Positions 36,786 through 47,406 of a DNA stretch of 64,000 nt are shown here, one piece after another. Numbering within the stretch: position 1 is the stretch's first letter; the number at the start of each line of letters is the position of its first letter. The stretch lies in contig NC_083339.1 in the NCBI RefSeq assembly GCF_019175385.1, positions 116,545,601-116,609,600 on the forward strand, given 5' to 3'. The stretch is from Lycium barbarum. Lineage: Eukaryota > Streptophyta > Magnoliopsida > Solanales > Solanaceae. The notes beneath the pieces were generated by a model. That model worked only from the letters and a program-made list of their open reading frames with translations, was not told where the DNA came from and ran no database searches. Made by a program: the position numbers and the translations under genes.

Positions 36786-37245
36786 GGCACAAAGTTTCTC
36801 ATGTCTACTATTGCTAAGTCACCCGGCTGTGCATGTCCATCAATGACTAAAGCTGCAAGTGATCTATTTCTAAAGTCTATTGAGAAGTTAAAACTGAAAT
36901 ATGACGAGAAAAAGCCAGCCTTTTTACTTTATTTTTATAATACAGCAATTCATGACATCAGTGAGATAGCCACCAAAGATCCAGAAAAGTAATTTATTAA
37001 TGCATTTTTAGGCACCACAATAGGAAAGAAAACAAAAAGCAAAAACATTGTGAATTGACTTCATATTTGAATGTAAGTAACAAACAGAGTCTTTATTATT
37101 CATTGATAAGCTAAAATTACAAGCAAGAGAATGGTAAAGCAATAGATCAGTTACAAGGGAGAAAGAGCACAACAAACATCTTTAGCCTAATCTTCTAAAT
37201 TGCAGCCAAGTTCCTATTAAAGCTAACAGCCCCTTGCAGTCCCCC
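36786..37245. repeat. Segment duplicated at 58020-58484 (3' end of the DWNN gene)
   Basis: From GGCACAAAGTTTCTCATG to CCCCTTGCAGTCC this matches 58020-58484 in the same orientation with scattered substitutions and indels, about 460 bp. It contains the last 14 or so codons of the DWNN gene (LQGAVSFNRNLAAI) and about 400 bp of its 3' flank. Confidence 0.9.
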
Positions 37246-38472
37246 CATTGGGCCGCCCCTGGTCAACATGTAACTCTCAGCAACAACCTGTTTTTGTGCA
37301 ACTCCCCATTGCATGTTTACAGCAACAACATCACATGGTCTCTTCCTTTTCTTCATCTTTACTGCTTCCCCAGCAGTGGGTTTTTGCTCAACTATCACTT
37401 GTGGGTACTCTTCTACAGTCTTTAATGCCGAGGTATTGCATGCGGACGCCATATTCTGAGCACCAACCCCATGCTCTGAAGTAACAGTACTACTGTTACT
37501 GTTGGACTCCAAGATTCTGTTTATTGTGACCCTTAGAGTGATGTTAGGCAAGAGGGCATCAGCAAGTATATTTCTAGCCCCACATACGCATATAGAGTTA
37601 CACATAATATGATCCCTTATACATTTATCGCAGAAACTACTAAAACAACATTTGCTTGCTATAACTGCATCTTTCATTAGTCCTTTACATAATGGGCAAT
37701 GAAGCTCTGGTGGTATATCTCTAAAGGAACGCTTAGAAGAAGAACAAGTCGAAGAGGAAGACGACAACCCTTCAACCTCCTTCGAAAATTTAACCTCATT
37801 GGGCTTAAAAACTCCAACACTACCACTTGGGGTTGCCATCAACTTCACTCTCTTGATGTTATGATTGGGGTCACCATTTGTAGGGCAGTGCTGAATGTAA
37901 TGACCAGGCACATTGCATCGATGACACACATACCCCGAAGGTGGCTTTTTGCAACCAAAACCATAGCCATTAGAGGACTGCCTAAAGTCTGGAGCATCAA
38001 TTAAATTCTTGATCTTAGTTTCCTCACCATTTATACTACTAGTGGGGGTACTTGGCACAGCATTATTACCTGATTGAACTGGCAGTTTTTTGGGGGTTGC
38101 ATATACATCATCCCCAAAATCATCCCATTCAAAATCTAGAGAATAAATTGACCCTGCTTTTACTTGTACTGAATGAGCCTCTTCCTCACACACTTGATTT
38201 GGCTCTGTAAGTGATGGAATTACTATGGGCAAGCGAGGTAGCCCAGGAAGACGACGAATCAAAACACTTGTATTTTTAGGAATCAAAGCGTTTTGATCAA
38301 CATATTCTTCGTTAGTTTGTGAATTGATGATAGCAAGGTCAAAATCTTTACCCTTACCATAACGCTTGGATTCAAATATTTTCAATTTCAAATTGCCAGC
38401 AGAAATAAATGGATCAACAATTGGAAAAGAATCATAATCTTTAGCACTTTTATACTTGAAATACACAGCCAT
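37195..38472 (-). CDS. DWNN / zinc-knuckle / RING protein (RBBP6-Mpe1-PQT3 type), intronless, 425 aa
   Basis: Residues 1-76 form a DWNN ubiquitin-like domain (MAVYFKYKSAKDYDSF...VLIRRLPG). A CCHC knuckle follows at 183-196 (CHRCNVPGHYIQHC), then a RING/U-box-like domain at 259-297 (CPLCKGLMKDAVIASKCC...CDKCI). The C-terminus has a basic KMKKRKRP stretch and ends FNRNLAAI. Relatives are yeast Mpe1 (pre-mRNA 3'-end processing), animal RBBP6 and Arabidopsis PQT3 (E3 ligase), which are usually longer and multi-exonic in plants. A nuclear E3 ligase or 3'-processing role is inferred. The uninterrupted frame suggests a retrocopy or a short paralogue; I see no poly(A) tract or flanking duplication that proves retroposition. 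The last codons and 3' flank recur at 58 kb. Confidence 0.85.
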   Translation of the reverse strand: MAVYFKYKSAKDYDSFPIVDPFISAGNLKLKIFESKRYGKGKDFDLAIINSQTNEEYVDQNALIPKNTSVLIRRLPGLPRLPIVIPSLTEPNQVCEEEAHSVQVKAGSIYSLDFEWDDFGDDVYATPKKLPVQSGNNAVPSTPTSSINGEETKIKNLIDAPDFRQSSNGYGFGCKKPPSGYVCHRCNVPGHYIQHCPTNGDPNHNIKRVKLMATPSGSVGVFKPNEVKFSKEVEGLSSSSSTCSSSKRSFRDIPPELHCPLCKGLMKDAVIASKCCFSSFCDKCIRDHIMCNSICVCGARNILADALLPNITLRVTINRILESNSNSSTVTSEHGVGAQNMASACNTSALKTVEEYPQVIVEQKPTAGEAVKMKKRKRPCDVVAVNMQWGVAQKQVVAESYMLTRGGPMGGLQGAVSFNRNLAAI

Positions 38473-39021
38473 AACTGAATTCTAGAAACAATCAAGAACA
38501 ATAATAAGAAACAAGTTTCAATCCAGTCGAATATTGAATACAATAGGCCTAGTCGAATATTGAATAGTACAAACAGAATCAATAGAGAGTAAAGTTGTAC
38601 CAAAATAACACTAAAGAAGCACCCTTTCTATCAGCAAATTCTCCAAATCAAGCTTCTTCAATCGGCACTTGAGGCTAGGGTTTCAAGGCAAACGAACAAG
38701 CACGAAAACCCGAGAGTTTCAGATGGATGGAATCGGGTTGGCGATTGAATCAGTTAGGGTTTCAACAACTGGTTCTTCAAAATCGAAAAACCGAATCCAG
38801 ATGGATGGAATCAACAACTGGTTCTTCAAAATTACGCACAGCAACAACGCGAGAACGGATTGAAACAGCTTGCAGAAAAATAGACAGGAGCAAATATTTC
38901 TTTTCTGTATCTAAACTAATAGAGGGAATGCTTAACCTTGAGGTTTTCTTTATGTTTATATAGGTTTTCCTTGCAAACCGACTTGATGTCTAAAACGCGT
39001 TTTAACTAGTAGGCTTTTGGC

Positions 39022-39982
39022 GAGAAAAGGCCATACGTCTAAAATGATCCCTTATATATATACTTATTCATTTTAGTCTTTTAACTATTTAAAAATTTAT
39101 CAAATTTAGTTTTTATCTATTTTTTATATAAATAATATACAAATTCATAAATTTTCGTGAGATTAATGATAAACCATTCCTCAGACCCCCCCTCTTCTTT
39201 TTCCTCAAGTCCCTCTTATTAAAAAAAAAAACATTCTCGCACTGGTATCGCTCTCGAGTCTCTGAAATTCGAAAAGACAAACCCAGACACACAATTTCTA
39301 TAACTATTCTTCTCAAACACTACTAAAAAACTGGCAAAAAATGACGGATTTCATCGATTTTTTCAATAATTTTTTAATTTTATTTTTAAGAAAACCGACG
39401 GACTGCGTCGGTTATTTTTACGCAAAAATGCGTGAAAAATATAAATATTTTTTTATATTATTTTCAAAATTAAACCGATGGAGTCCGTCATTTTTTTTTA
39501 TTTTTTTTTTTATAAAAAAAAACCGACGGACTCCGTAGGTTTTTAGAGCGAAAAACAGTATAAATTAAATCAAAATAAGTATATGAACAAAGAATATCAG
39601 TGGTCTAGTGGTAAAGACCTTTAATGCCAAGGAACATACCCGGGTTCGATTTCAAGTTCCGACATTTCATTCTTTATTTAAAAAAAATAGATGGGAGTCC
39701 GTCGGTTACGAAAAGCGAGAGAGAACTTGAGGAAAAAAATTGAGGTTAAAGAATGAACTTGAGGAAAAAGAATCAGGGAGAGAGAAATATAGGTCTGAGG
39801 AATGGTTTAACGATTAATCTCACGAAGGTTTATGGGTTTATATGCTGTTTGTATAAAAAATAGATGGAGATCAAATTTGATAAGTTTTTGGATAGTTAAA
39901 GGACTAAAACCGGTAAATATATATTTAAGGGACCATTTTAGACCTACTCCCATAGTTAAGGAACTATTTATGGCCTTTTCTC
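39022..39982. mobile_element. Long-TIR DNA transposon, 961 bp, TSD GGCTTTTGGC
   Basis: The terminal inverted repeats begin GAGAAAAGGCCATA and extend about 170 bp (left 39022-39190, right 39810-39982; for example CATTCCTCAGACC against GGTCTGAGGAATG). Exact 10-bp GGCTTTTGGC copies flank it (39012-39021, 39983-39992). Long TIRs with a 9-10 bp duplication indicate a non-autonomous MULE; an 8-bp hAT reading is possible by shifting the boundary. The interior has CCGACGGACTSCGTCGG motifs (39395-39535) and a tRNA-like stretch at about 39601. Confidence 0.85.
39595..39665 (+). other. tRNA-like segment (box A and box B) inside the long-TIR element
   Basis: TGGTCTAGTGG (39601-39611) fits a Pol III A box and GGTTCGATTTC (39643-39653) a B box, 31 bp apart, with CCCGGGTTCGA as in glycine tRNAs. 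The would-be acceptor arms do not pair, so it is a tRNA pseudogene or SINE head rather than a working tRNA. It may be captured. Confidence 0.6.
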
Positions 39983-40020
39983 GGCTTTTGGCCATGTGTT
40001 TTCAAACCGATTTGAAATTA

Positions 40021-40510
40021 TGACGCCAAATCAACGTTTGGACATGTATTTTCACTCATGGTTTCAAACTATGGTTTTAAACCCTAAATCACCCAAAAAA
40101 ACATGATTTGGGGTTTGAAATCATGGTTTCAACTTTTTTAAATATAAAATTTAATCCATAAGTTTATATTTTGTGAAACACCTATAAGTTGGTAAATATT
40201 TTTAACAATTACCTTCATCAATCATTTACCAATCTCATTAACTTCCACCAACCTTTAGTTTATGTGGGAGGGTTATATTAAAGAGTAGTTATATTACTAT
40301 TCATGTTGTATTTTTTAGAAAGGCCTTCTAATGGTGTATCAATTTCTTTATGAACTATGACATGCTCATTTGGTAGGATTGTATAAGAATTGAGAATGTT
40401 TTGATAGTTTTCACAATTTGTGGGGTTTTTATGTCTATAAGAGAAAATATAACTTAAAATATCCAAATTGCATGTCCAAACATGATTTGAAACCATGTCC
40501 AAACAGGGCC
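40021..40510. mobile_element. MITE with GTTTGGACATG ends, probable TTA duplication
   Basis: The left end contains GTTTGGACATG..CATGGTTTCAAA. The right end, reverse complemented, is GGCCCTGTTTGGACATGGTT and TCAAATCATGTTTGGACATG. TTA flanks both sides (40018-40020, 40511-40513). Internal copies of the ATGGTTTCAAA palindrome add hairpin potential. No ORF. The left terminus is more diverged than the right. Confidence 0.6.
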
Positions 40511-40672
40511 TTAATGTCCCAAGAAAATAAAATAAATAATAAAATTTAAAAACTTTCCCAAAAGTTGTAATCCTAATTTCAATCCACTAAGGTTCTCTTA
40601 TTTTAGCGTGAAAAAAAGAAAGAAGAAGATTCTCTTATTTTAGTTATTCTTTTGCTTTGTTCTTATTCATAA

Positions 40673-41919
40673 CTAGCGAATTTGTTTGCGCTTCGCGCGA
40701 TATATAATAAATTAAAAATATTATATCTATAGATTGAGTGGAGAAAGGAAGACAAATAATTATCTTTTTAGGATGAAACTCGTAAAAAAAAAAATAGAAA
40801 ACAATCAGACGTAATTTTTTTTTAAACACCTTCCCCCCCCCCCCCCCCCCCCCTCCGCAATCCCACCCACGCCCACAAATCTCCTTATTCATTTGTTCCA
40901 TTTTGCTCTGATTATTTTTCCACCTCGTATTTGTTACTCATTACTCACTTCAAAAAATTAAATCACATTTCCACAAAAATAAAAGTTACACTGCCAGTTA
41001 GGAATATAAAAGGGGTGTAATAGGTCCAAGAATGCATGATAAATATACAGTTTCCACCTGCTTTAATAACAAAAGTAAGAGAAGCATATTTTTTATCCAC
41101 AAACTATAACAAATTGACCAGAATTCGTAGCAAGGAATCAGTCAATGATTTTTATTTCATAGGTATAGAAACTTTACTACCTGAAAATCCAGAAAGACAT
41201 GAGAAAGGAAAAAGAAAAACAAAAATGGAGGAGAAAGGAGAAGCGAGTTACTCCTCACAAAAGATAATGATCGATGCAACGATTACCACTGACCTGCAAA
41301 AAACAATATAACTAAAGTCAATAAAATATGAGAAAGCATAAACATAAAAAAAAAAAAAAAAAAAAAACACAAACTAACAGGAAGCTTCAAACAAAGATCA
41401 AAAGCATAATATTTCCGATTAAAATCAATGAAAATAGGAAACAGAAAAAAGGAAAAAGTTATAGCAAATACTATTCTTATTTTAAGTATTTGTCGTTGGA
41501 AAAGATCTGAAGCAACTGGACTTCTCTAGGGAGATTTACACCCTCAATTCCTTGGAAGGAAATGTAACCGGTAAAGGAAGATGCAAAGATCATAAGTCAA
41601 AACGCATAATAATTTAAAGTGACATTTAAGTTTCTTTTTAACGTAGCAGATAAATGGTTGTAATGAAAAGAAGAAAAAAAATCAAAAAAAGATAAATAGC
41701 GATGGAGGTCATGACAGGAGGGGGTTGCTTAGATGGTAAGGGCCTTCCACTTTCAACCCGAAGATTGCGAGTTCGAGTCACTAATGGAGCAAACGAGGGA
41801 GCTCCTGGAGAGGGGTTAATTTTTTTTTTTTTTTAAAATAATAATAAAAAAATGAAGGTCATGGAGAGGTGCCAAATCATCTTGTTTATGTCTAGCTTTA
41901 TGTTATATATAGATATAGA
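40673..41919 (-). mobile_element. Helitron A, non-autonomous, 1.25 kb (contains a SINE)
   Basis: On minus it starts TCTATATCTATATATAAC..AAAGCTAGACATA and ends with a GCGCGAAGCGC hairpin followed about 13 nt later by CTAG. It sits between A (40672) and T (41920), as Helitrons do, with no target duplication. The same ends recur in the elements at 42156-56485, defining one family. A C20 run at 40833-40853 and a SINE lie inside. No Rep/helicase is encoded. Confidence 0.8.
41714..41851 (+). mobile_element. tRNA-derived SINE, about 138 bp
   Basis: A box TTGCTTAGATGG (41725-41736) and B box GAGTTCGAGTC (41769-41779) are spaced as in tRNA promoters; the body ends in a T-run and a short A/T tail. Flanks ATGGAGGTCATG (41702-41713) and ATGAAGGTCATG (41852-41863) are a 12-bp target duplication with one mismatch. 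Plus-strand Pol III transcription is expected. The T-rich end is typical of some Solanaceae SINE families. Confidence 0.85.
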
Positions 41920-44908
41920 TTGGGGTTCCAATATTAGAGAAAATAACCCTCTATGACTATTTAGAGAAAATAATTACCTGAAATAGCCCATGTTTGTAAT
42001 ATCACCCCAAATGGTCCAATTTGTACCCTCACTTTAAAAGCCTGTAAATGTAATGCTGGTTAATTTTATCTGTGGTTGAATTTTATTCAATTTAAGTGTC
42101 AATTTCATAAAACTGATTTAATTTTATAAATTATAACTTAAAGTCATTCTAATAATCTATGTATAATATAAAACTAGGCATAGACAAGGTGATGTGACAC
42201 CTCTCTATAGCCTAGAAACCTAGTTATCTTTTTTCTCCTTTTTTTTTTTTTTTTTGGATTTTCTCTCATTTTAAAATCAATACACTATCTATTAAATAAT
42301 TCAAAAGCCACTCTATTAATTAGCTTAATTACACCTCTTAATTTTTTAATTGCACCTTTTCATCCACCTCTATCCGTTTGGTTTTTTCAGCTTTTCCTAA
42401 TAAGTCATTTGTAACCGTTTTCCTTAATTCTTAATTAATAGAGAATAAAAGTTCTTCTACTATTTAAGTTGGAAACAAGAAGGTTGCAAACAATCATTCA
42501 ATTAAATTCTTCCAAAGGATAGAGTAATATTGTGTACTTTCGTTCTTCCAACGAGGGAGTAATATTATTTATTGTTGTTTGATTATTTTGTTTTCCGACA
42601 CTGTTGTCTTATCTCTAATATTAGATTGATTTGTTTTATCATACATCTTTATGCTTAATTTTTGTGCTATTGTAAATTTTAGATTGTTCTATTTTTTGCC
42701 TTTTCCTGCTTCGGCAAAAGTCTAGGAACTATGATTCAATTAAATATGCTTCAGTTTCATCTACCCTTTACGAAATTAATGTTATGTACAAGATCTTTCT
42801 TTTTTCTTCTTCTATTTTGTCCGCTTTTAGGATGAAGACCTTAAAGGAGTTTCCTTGAGTTTTCCGGTGATTCAAGCAGGAGTAAAATATTGTTGAAAGA
42901 CTAGAAGAGACAAGGCAATTCTCGAGGTCCTCGATGTAATTATGTTATAATCTCAAAAAGTTACAAATGCAATTCCATACATTATTGTATTCTTTTTCGC
43001 CTTTATATAGATTCGCAGTAATTTTATGTCCAAAAGAAACATTGAAGAGGGATTTTATCTTTAAGATATTCGGTTTCATATCTTTTATTTTCTTAATTTT
43101 TCTCTATATAAGCGAAGACGATAATTAATTGACTAACGAAGAAAAAAGGGAAGAAGGAAGACAAAAGGTGGAGTCGTAGAAATGGAAGGCTGTAAAATTT
43201 GCTTATTTCATTCATTATGGTATATCTATTTTAGTAGTTATATTCTTTTGTCCAAAACTCCCGGTCACTCTTTGAAAAAATAAAATCATTTTATTTAGAA
43301 TAAGACCTTTTAATTTGATAATATGTATATTTTTCTGAAACAATTTAATTATTCTGACATAGATGAGGAGTTTAGTTCATATTTTAGGTTTAAGTGATTG
43401 TTCAATAAAATAGTGGTTATTTATGACTTAATCTGCTAAACATATCTAATTAAAATAAAAAAACCTTTAATTTTTTATTTTATTTACGAAAATAATCCGA
43501 ACAATTGTATTCTCAAAATTATTATAAACTAAAAGCACAAGACATCCAGAGTATTCCGAGGTGACAACTGACGAGCATACTCTCGGGTGAGAGATATAAA
43601 TGAATAATAAAAACTAAAATAATTTTGAGCGTCTAATTGTTTAAGAAGTATTTTGTGAGTATATACAATAAAACTATTGTAATAGTATATTGAATTTACA
43701 GTGCTCTCCTCCACTTGCGCATAAACGAATTTGACATTTTAGTGGAAAATGAGCATGTAGGGAATTAAGAAAGAAAATGAAAAACAGAAATAAAAATAAA
43801 AGGAAAACGGACAAGACAAAATATATACGAGACTTTGACGATTTTATTCAGTGGATATCAGATTATATGCATTCAGTTTGGTTTTATTTTTTCCTTTTAC
43901 TAGTGAATCTATCCGTGCTTTGCATGGATTAGACTTTCGATATTAAATTCCTTTTAAAATATTTCAAGTTTTAACCAATTATATTATTAACACTTAGGCT
44001 TATATATGTTTTCATCACTTAAGAGTTATTAGCCTTTCTATAAAAAATCTTAAATAGATGCATAACTTAGAGTGAAATTCAAAACTTTGTGGGAAATATT
44101 AATGATCTAATTGTTGACTACCTGAATTTTTATTTTGTTTGGAAAATTCAATCCCCTTATAATTCCCTCACTCATTTTCTTTTCCCCTCTCCTCTATATA
44201 TAGTTTTAAAAATAAAAAGAGATTCCATTCTTTGTCACAAAAAAAGGTGAAGATGAAAAATTAATAGAAAAACCCTTTCTTTGCAGACAAACGATTTCTT
44301 TATTATCTTAGTTGTCGTAGAAAAATATCAAAACAATCCTTCAATGTCTGATGTATATTAAAACACAGAATCAAGGAATAATAATACTATATAGTTTTCG
44401 TTTGCTATGCTAATTTATATATAATATAAAGCTAGACATAAGAGAGGTGATGTGGCATGCCTCTAAAGCCAAGAATGACATTTATCTCTTTTCTCCTTTT
44501 TTTGGCCCTTTTCTTTCCAATTCCTCCTTTTTTTGCCTTTTCTTCTAATATATTTCTCTATTTAATCCAATTGTAAGAATTAAAGTCATTAAAACCTAAT
44601 AATTATAACTCCTCCGTTTCTCCCGTTCATGAACGGAATTCATTTCCTATTTATTATTCTATTCTAATGTTTCATATAACTGATTCTCTCCCCCTTCCCC
44701 ACTGATTAATGGTCCCTAAACATCTTCCATTTACGTATAATAATCCCTATCATGTGAAGCTTTTGTCATTTTAGCATACGAAGGGTGAGAAAGAAAATGA
44801 AGAAAAGGTTAATCAAATCATATGGTTGCTTTCACGTATAAGAATCATGGTTGGCAAAGCTGCAAAGAATCTAAGGGTAGGAATGTTTCTTTTAATTTTC
44901 TAAATTAA

Positions 44909-45340
44909 ACTCCTTTCGTTTTAATTTATGTGGTTTTTTTTATTTTTTCGAGAGTCAATTATTTTAGTAATCTTTGTAACTACATTTTATTGTTTTAATT
45001 TAAAATTTATACGAAAAGTACTACAAGTTGCATTTCTTTTCATGTTAATACAATGAAAAAATACACATTAATATTAAAATGTTGATAGAAGTTACATGGT
45101 TTAAAATGTTTGTGTGGCATTTTTTGGTCTTCCAAAAGTCAATTTGACTTTGAGCTAACTTGTACTACATTAATTCAATATTTTAAAATTAAAATTTATA
45201 TATTTAAAAACTATACGAGAAGTACTACAAGTTGCATTTCTTCTCATGTCAATACGATGAAAAAGTACATGTTAAAATGTTGATCGATAGATTGAAATTC
45301 GAAAAGCGAAAAGTGTCACATAAATTGAGACCGAGAAAAT
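44909..45340. mobile_element. Stowaway-like MITE with internal duplication
   Basis: The left end is CTCCTTTCGTTTTAATTTATG; the right end, reverse complemented, is CTCGGTCTCAATTTATGTGA, a familiar plant Stowaway-type terminus. A ~60-bp block (ATACGARAAGTACTACAAGT..TGCATTTCTTYTCATG) is present twice, near 45010 and 45212. Exact boundaries and the TA duplication are not clear. Confidence 0.5.
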
Positions 45341-45477
45341 AGATGTCTTTGATCTGATATACTCAACAAAATTTGTTTATTTTCTATTTATGAAGAGTTG
45401 CTTGTGCTTTTACAACCTATCACGACCAACGAAATCACAATGCCAAATTATCTAAACTGTAAATATTTTTTCTCTTT

Positions 45478-45509
<32 letters not shown>

Positions 45510-45977
45510 GGGGCGTCACTTTAAAGTTTCAAAATCTGATATCAGGTGTTTAAGGTGAAATATCCATTTAAGCTTTTCAAAGTAAGTAACAACTTCTTAT
45601 ATGTATATTCCTGATTTGGGCAGTAACAACTTCTTATAATTATATTTCTGATTTGTGCTTGTAGGGATGAAGAAGAAAGCTGAGATAGAGGAAGATAGAA
45701 AAGCAAATAAAATTAAGCAAATTCAGAAGAAGATGGTGTAGAGTCTATGATTAAATTATTATTACCGTAATTTTTTCTCTTTGGCTAACCCTCCCTCTTC
45801 CGTAGTTTCTCTATTTATGTACTCTATTGAAGAACTTAAAAATGCTTTTTTAAATTCTTTTAATTACACCTCCCTGCTTCCTCTTTTTTTTTCTTAAAGT
45901 TGTATTTTGAAAACCTAATGGGATGAGAGGACAGGAAAGGCAAATCAAAAGGCTGGGAAAGAGAAACCCGATAATAT

Positions 45978-46695
45978 TGTTGGGTTTAATTGATAAGTTG
46001 AATGGGAAATGGAGGGAAAAAAAATGAGTTGTTCCCTCTTGCTTTATGAAATAAGCATTTGTCCCTCATAGGTGGTGGAAAGAAAAGTTCTCCTACTTAA
46101 AAGTAGAAGCACTCCTTTGTGTTGCTAAAGGGTCAAGAAGAGGGTCTCCCCTAGCGCCGTCGTCGTCGCTCGGCTCGGCTTCAGATTTGGATTTGGTCAA
46201 ATGATTTGATTGATAATCTTTTTGGACCAAATCTCCTTTAATTTTAATTAATTATTATTTAATTAATTAATTAATTAATTGAAAATCCTGACCTGTGACC
46301 CGACCCGTTTCTTCTATATATTTCTGTTGATCCTCAGAATTGTTCCTTACGAAAAATTTCTGATATTCATCTTCTTCTTTTCTGCACTTCTTAAAAATCT
46401 CGTGTGATATACTACATTCGAGTGGTTCGCAGTCACCTTAATTTGCTGTACCGCTATTTTGGTGAGTAAATCGTTCTATCCTGGGAGGAAAGATTCCAAA
46501 ACCTCGGGTACATTGAGGGGGATAATTTCCTTAAGGACACACTGTGCATTCAGTGGGCTCGATTTTTGTTCTTACATATTTTCCAGACACTGTTCTTAGT
46601 TTTCCAGTTTCTGTCCAGTTTCTGTTTTATATTTTCAGAAATTATTGTTACTGTTTTAACGTTTTTTTTACAATACAGATTAATAACAATCTTAT
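45978..46695 (+). repeat. Copia 5' LTR
   Basis: It starts TGTTGGGTTTAATTGATAAG and is shared with the 3' LTR up to AATAACAATCTTAT. It lacks about 107 bp found in the 3' LTR (51165-51270) and has an expanded (TTAA)n at 46245-46280. Otherwise the copies look about 97% alike by eye. Its end is cut by the LTR-like fragment at 46696. Confidence 0.85.
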
Positions 46696-47400
46696 TGTTG
46701 ACACCCAATTTTGGCCCTCCTTTTTATTCAATTAATTTCACTATGCTTCTCAGTCGTGAAAATTCCCCGAAAATGAGTTTGGAATATTTTCGCTAATTAT
46801 CACACTATTTTTCGAGATATATTTCGCTAAAATCAAGAACATTTTTTATGGTCTCTTAAAAATGACCAAACATCATATTTTATAATTAAAAAGGACTAAA
46901 CATCATTCTTTACAATTAAATCACTCAAAAAATAGTGTTGATATTCCTATATCAATATTGGCGTTGACATTTTTTCTTTAATCCTATTTATTACTATGTT
47001 GATCATCATTTATTCTATTTTTAACTAAATATGTATATTAAATTACTTGTATTATAATTTTCATATGTGCACATTTTTTGAGAATTAATTAGGTCAAAGA
47101 AGCATATTTTAATTGGTTCAAAATGAAAAGGAATTAGGATGAGAAAATAATTCATCTACCCAAAATATTGGGCCAAATCCTATTCCTATCTTACAAAATT
47201 TGTGGCCCAAAAAACGTTCAGCCCACTTCCTCACCGCCCCAGCCCAAAACGTTGCCGACCCGACCCAGCCCAACAAACCCCTACAACTAAATCGACTAAG
47301 TCCCAAAATCAGTGACAAAAAATCCCTAACCAAGCAGCCCCTTTCTCTTTCTTCTTCAACTAAACACAGAACCCAACGCTGCCACACCCCCACCATACTT
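46696..47400 (+). mobile_element. Partial LTR of another retroelement inserted in the Copia
   Basis: It starts TGTTGACACCCAATTTTGGC, a common plant Gypsy LTR terminus, and continues through AT-rich then GC-richer leader-like DNA. It stops at about 47400, where the Copia protease region begins. No matching second LTR or clear CA terminus is seen. The 106-aa minus ORF here is not convincing. Confidence 0.55.
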
Positions 47401-47406
47401 CTGAAG

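Noticed and set aside
36735..36992. 85-aa ORF next to the DWNN gene
   Set aside because: Overlaps the duplicated 3' flank; the copy at 58 kb does not keep the frame.
39595..39665. Functional tRNA gene
   Set aside because: A and B boxes are present but the acceptor arms do not pair and no proper anticodon arm forms.
40833..45511. Long C-run (40833-40853) and G-run (45487-45511) as G-quadruplex signals
   Set aside because: Simple homopolymers inside Helitrons; length is unreliable in sequencing and no spaced G-tracts are present.
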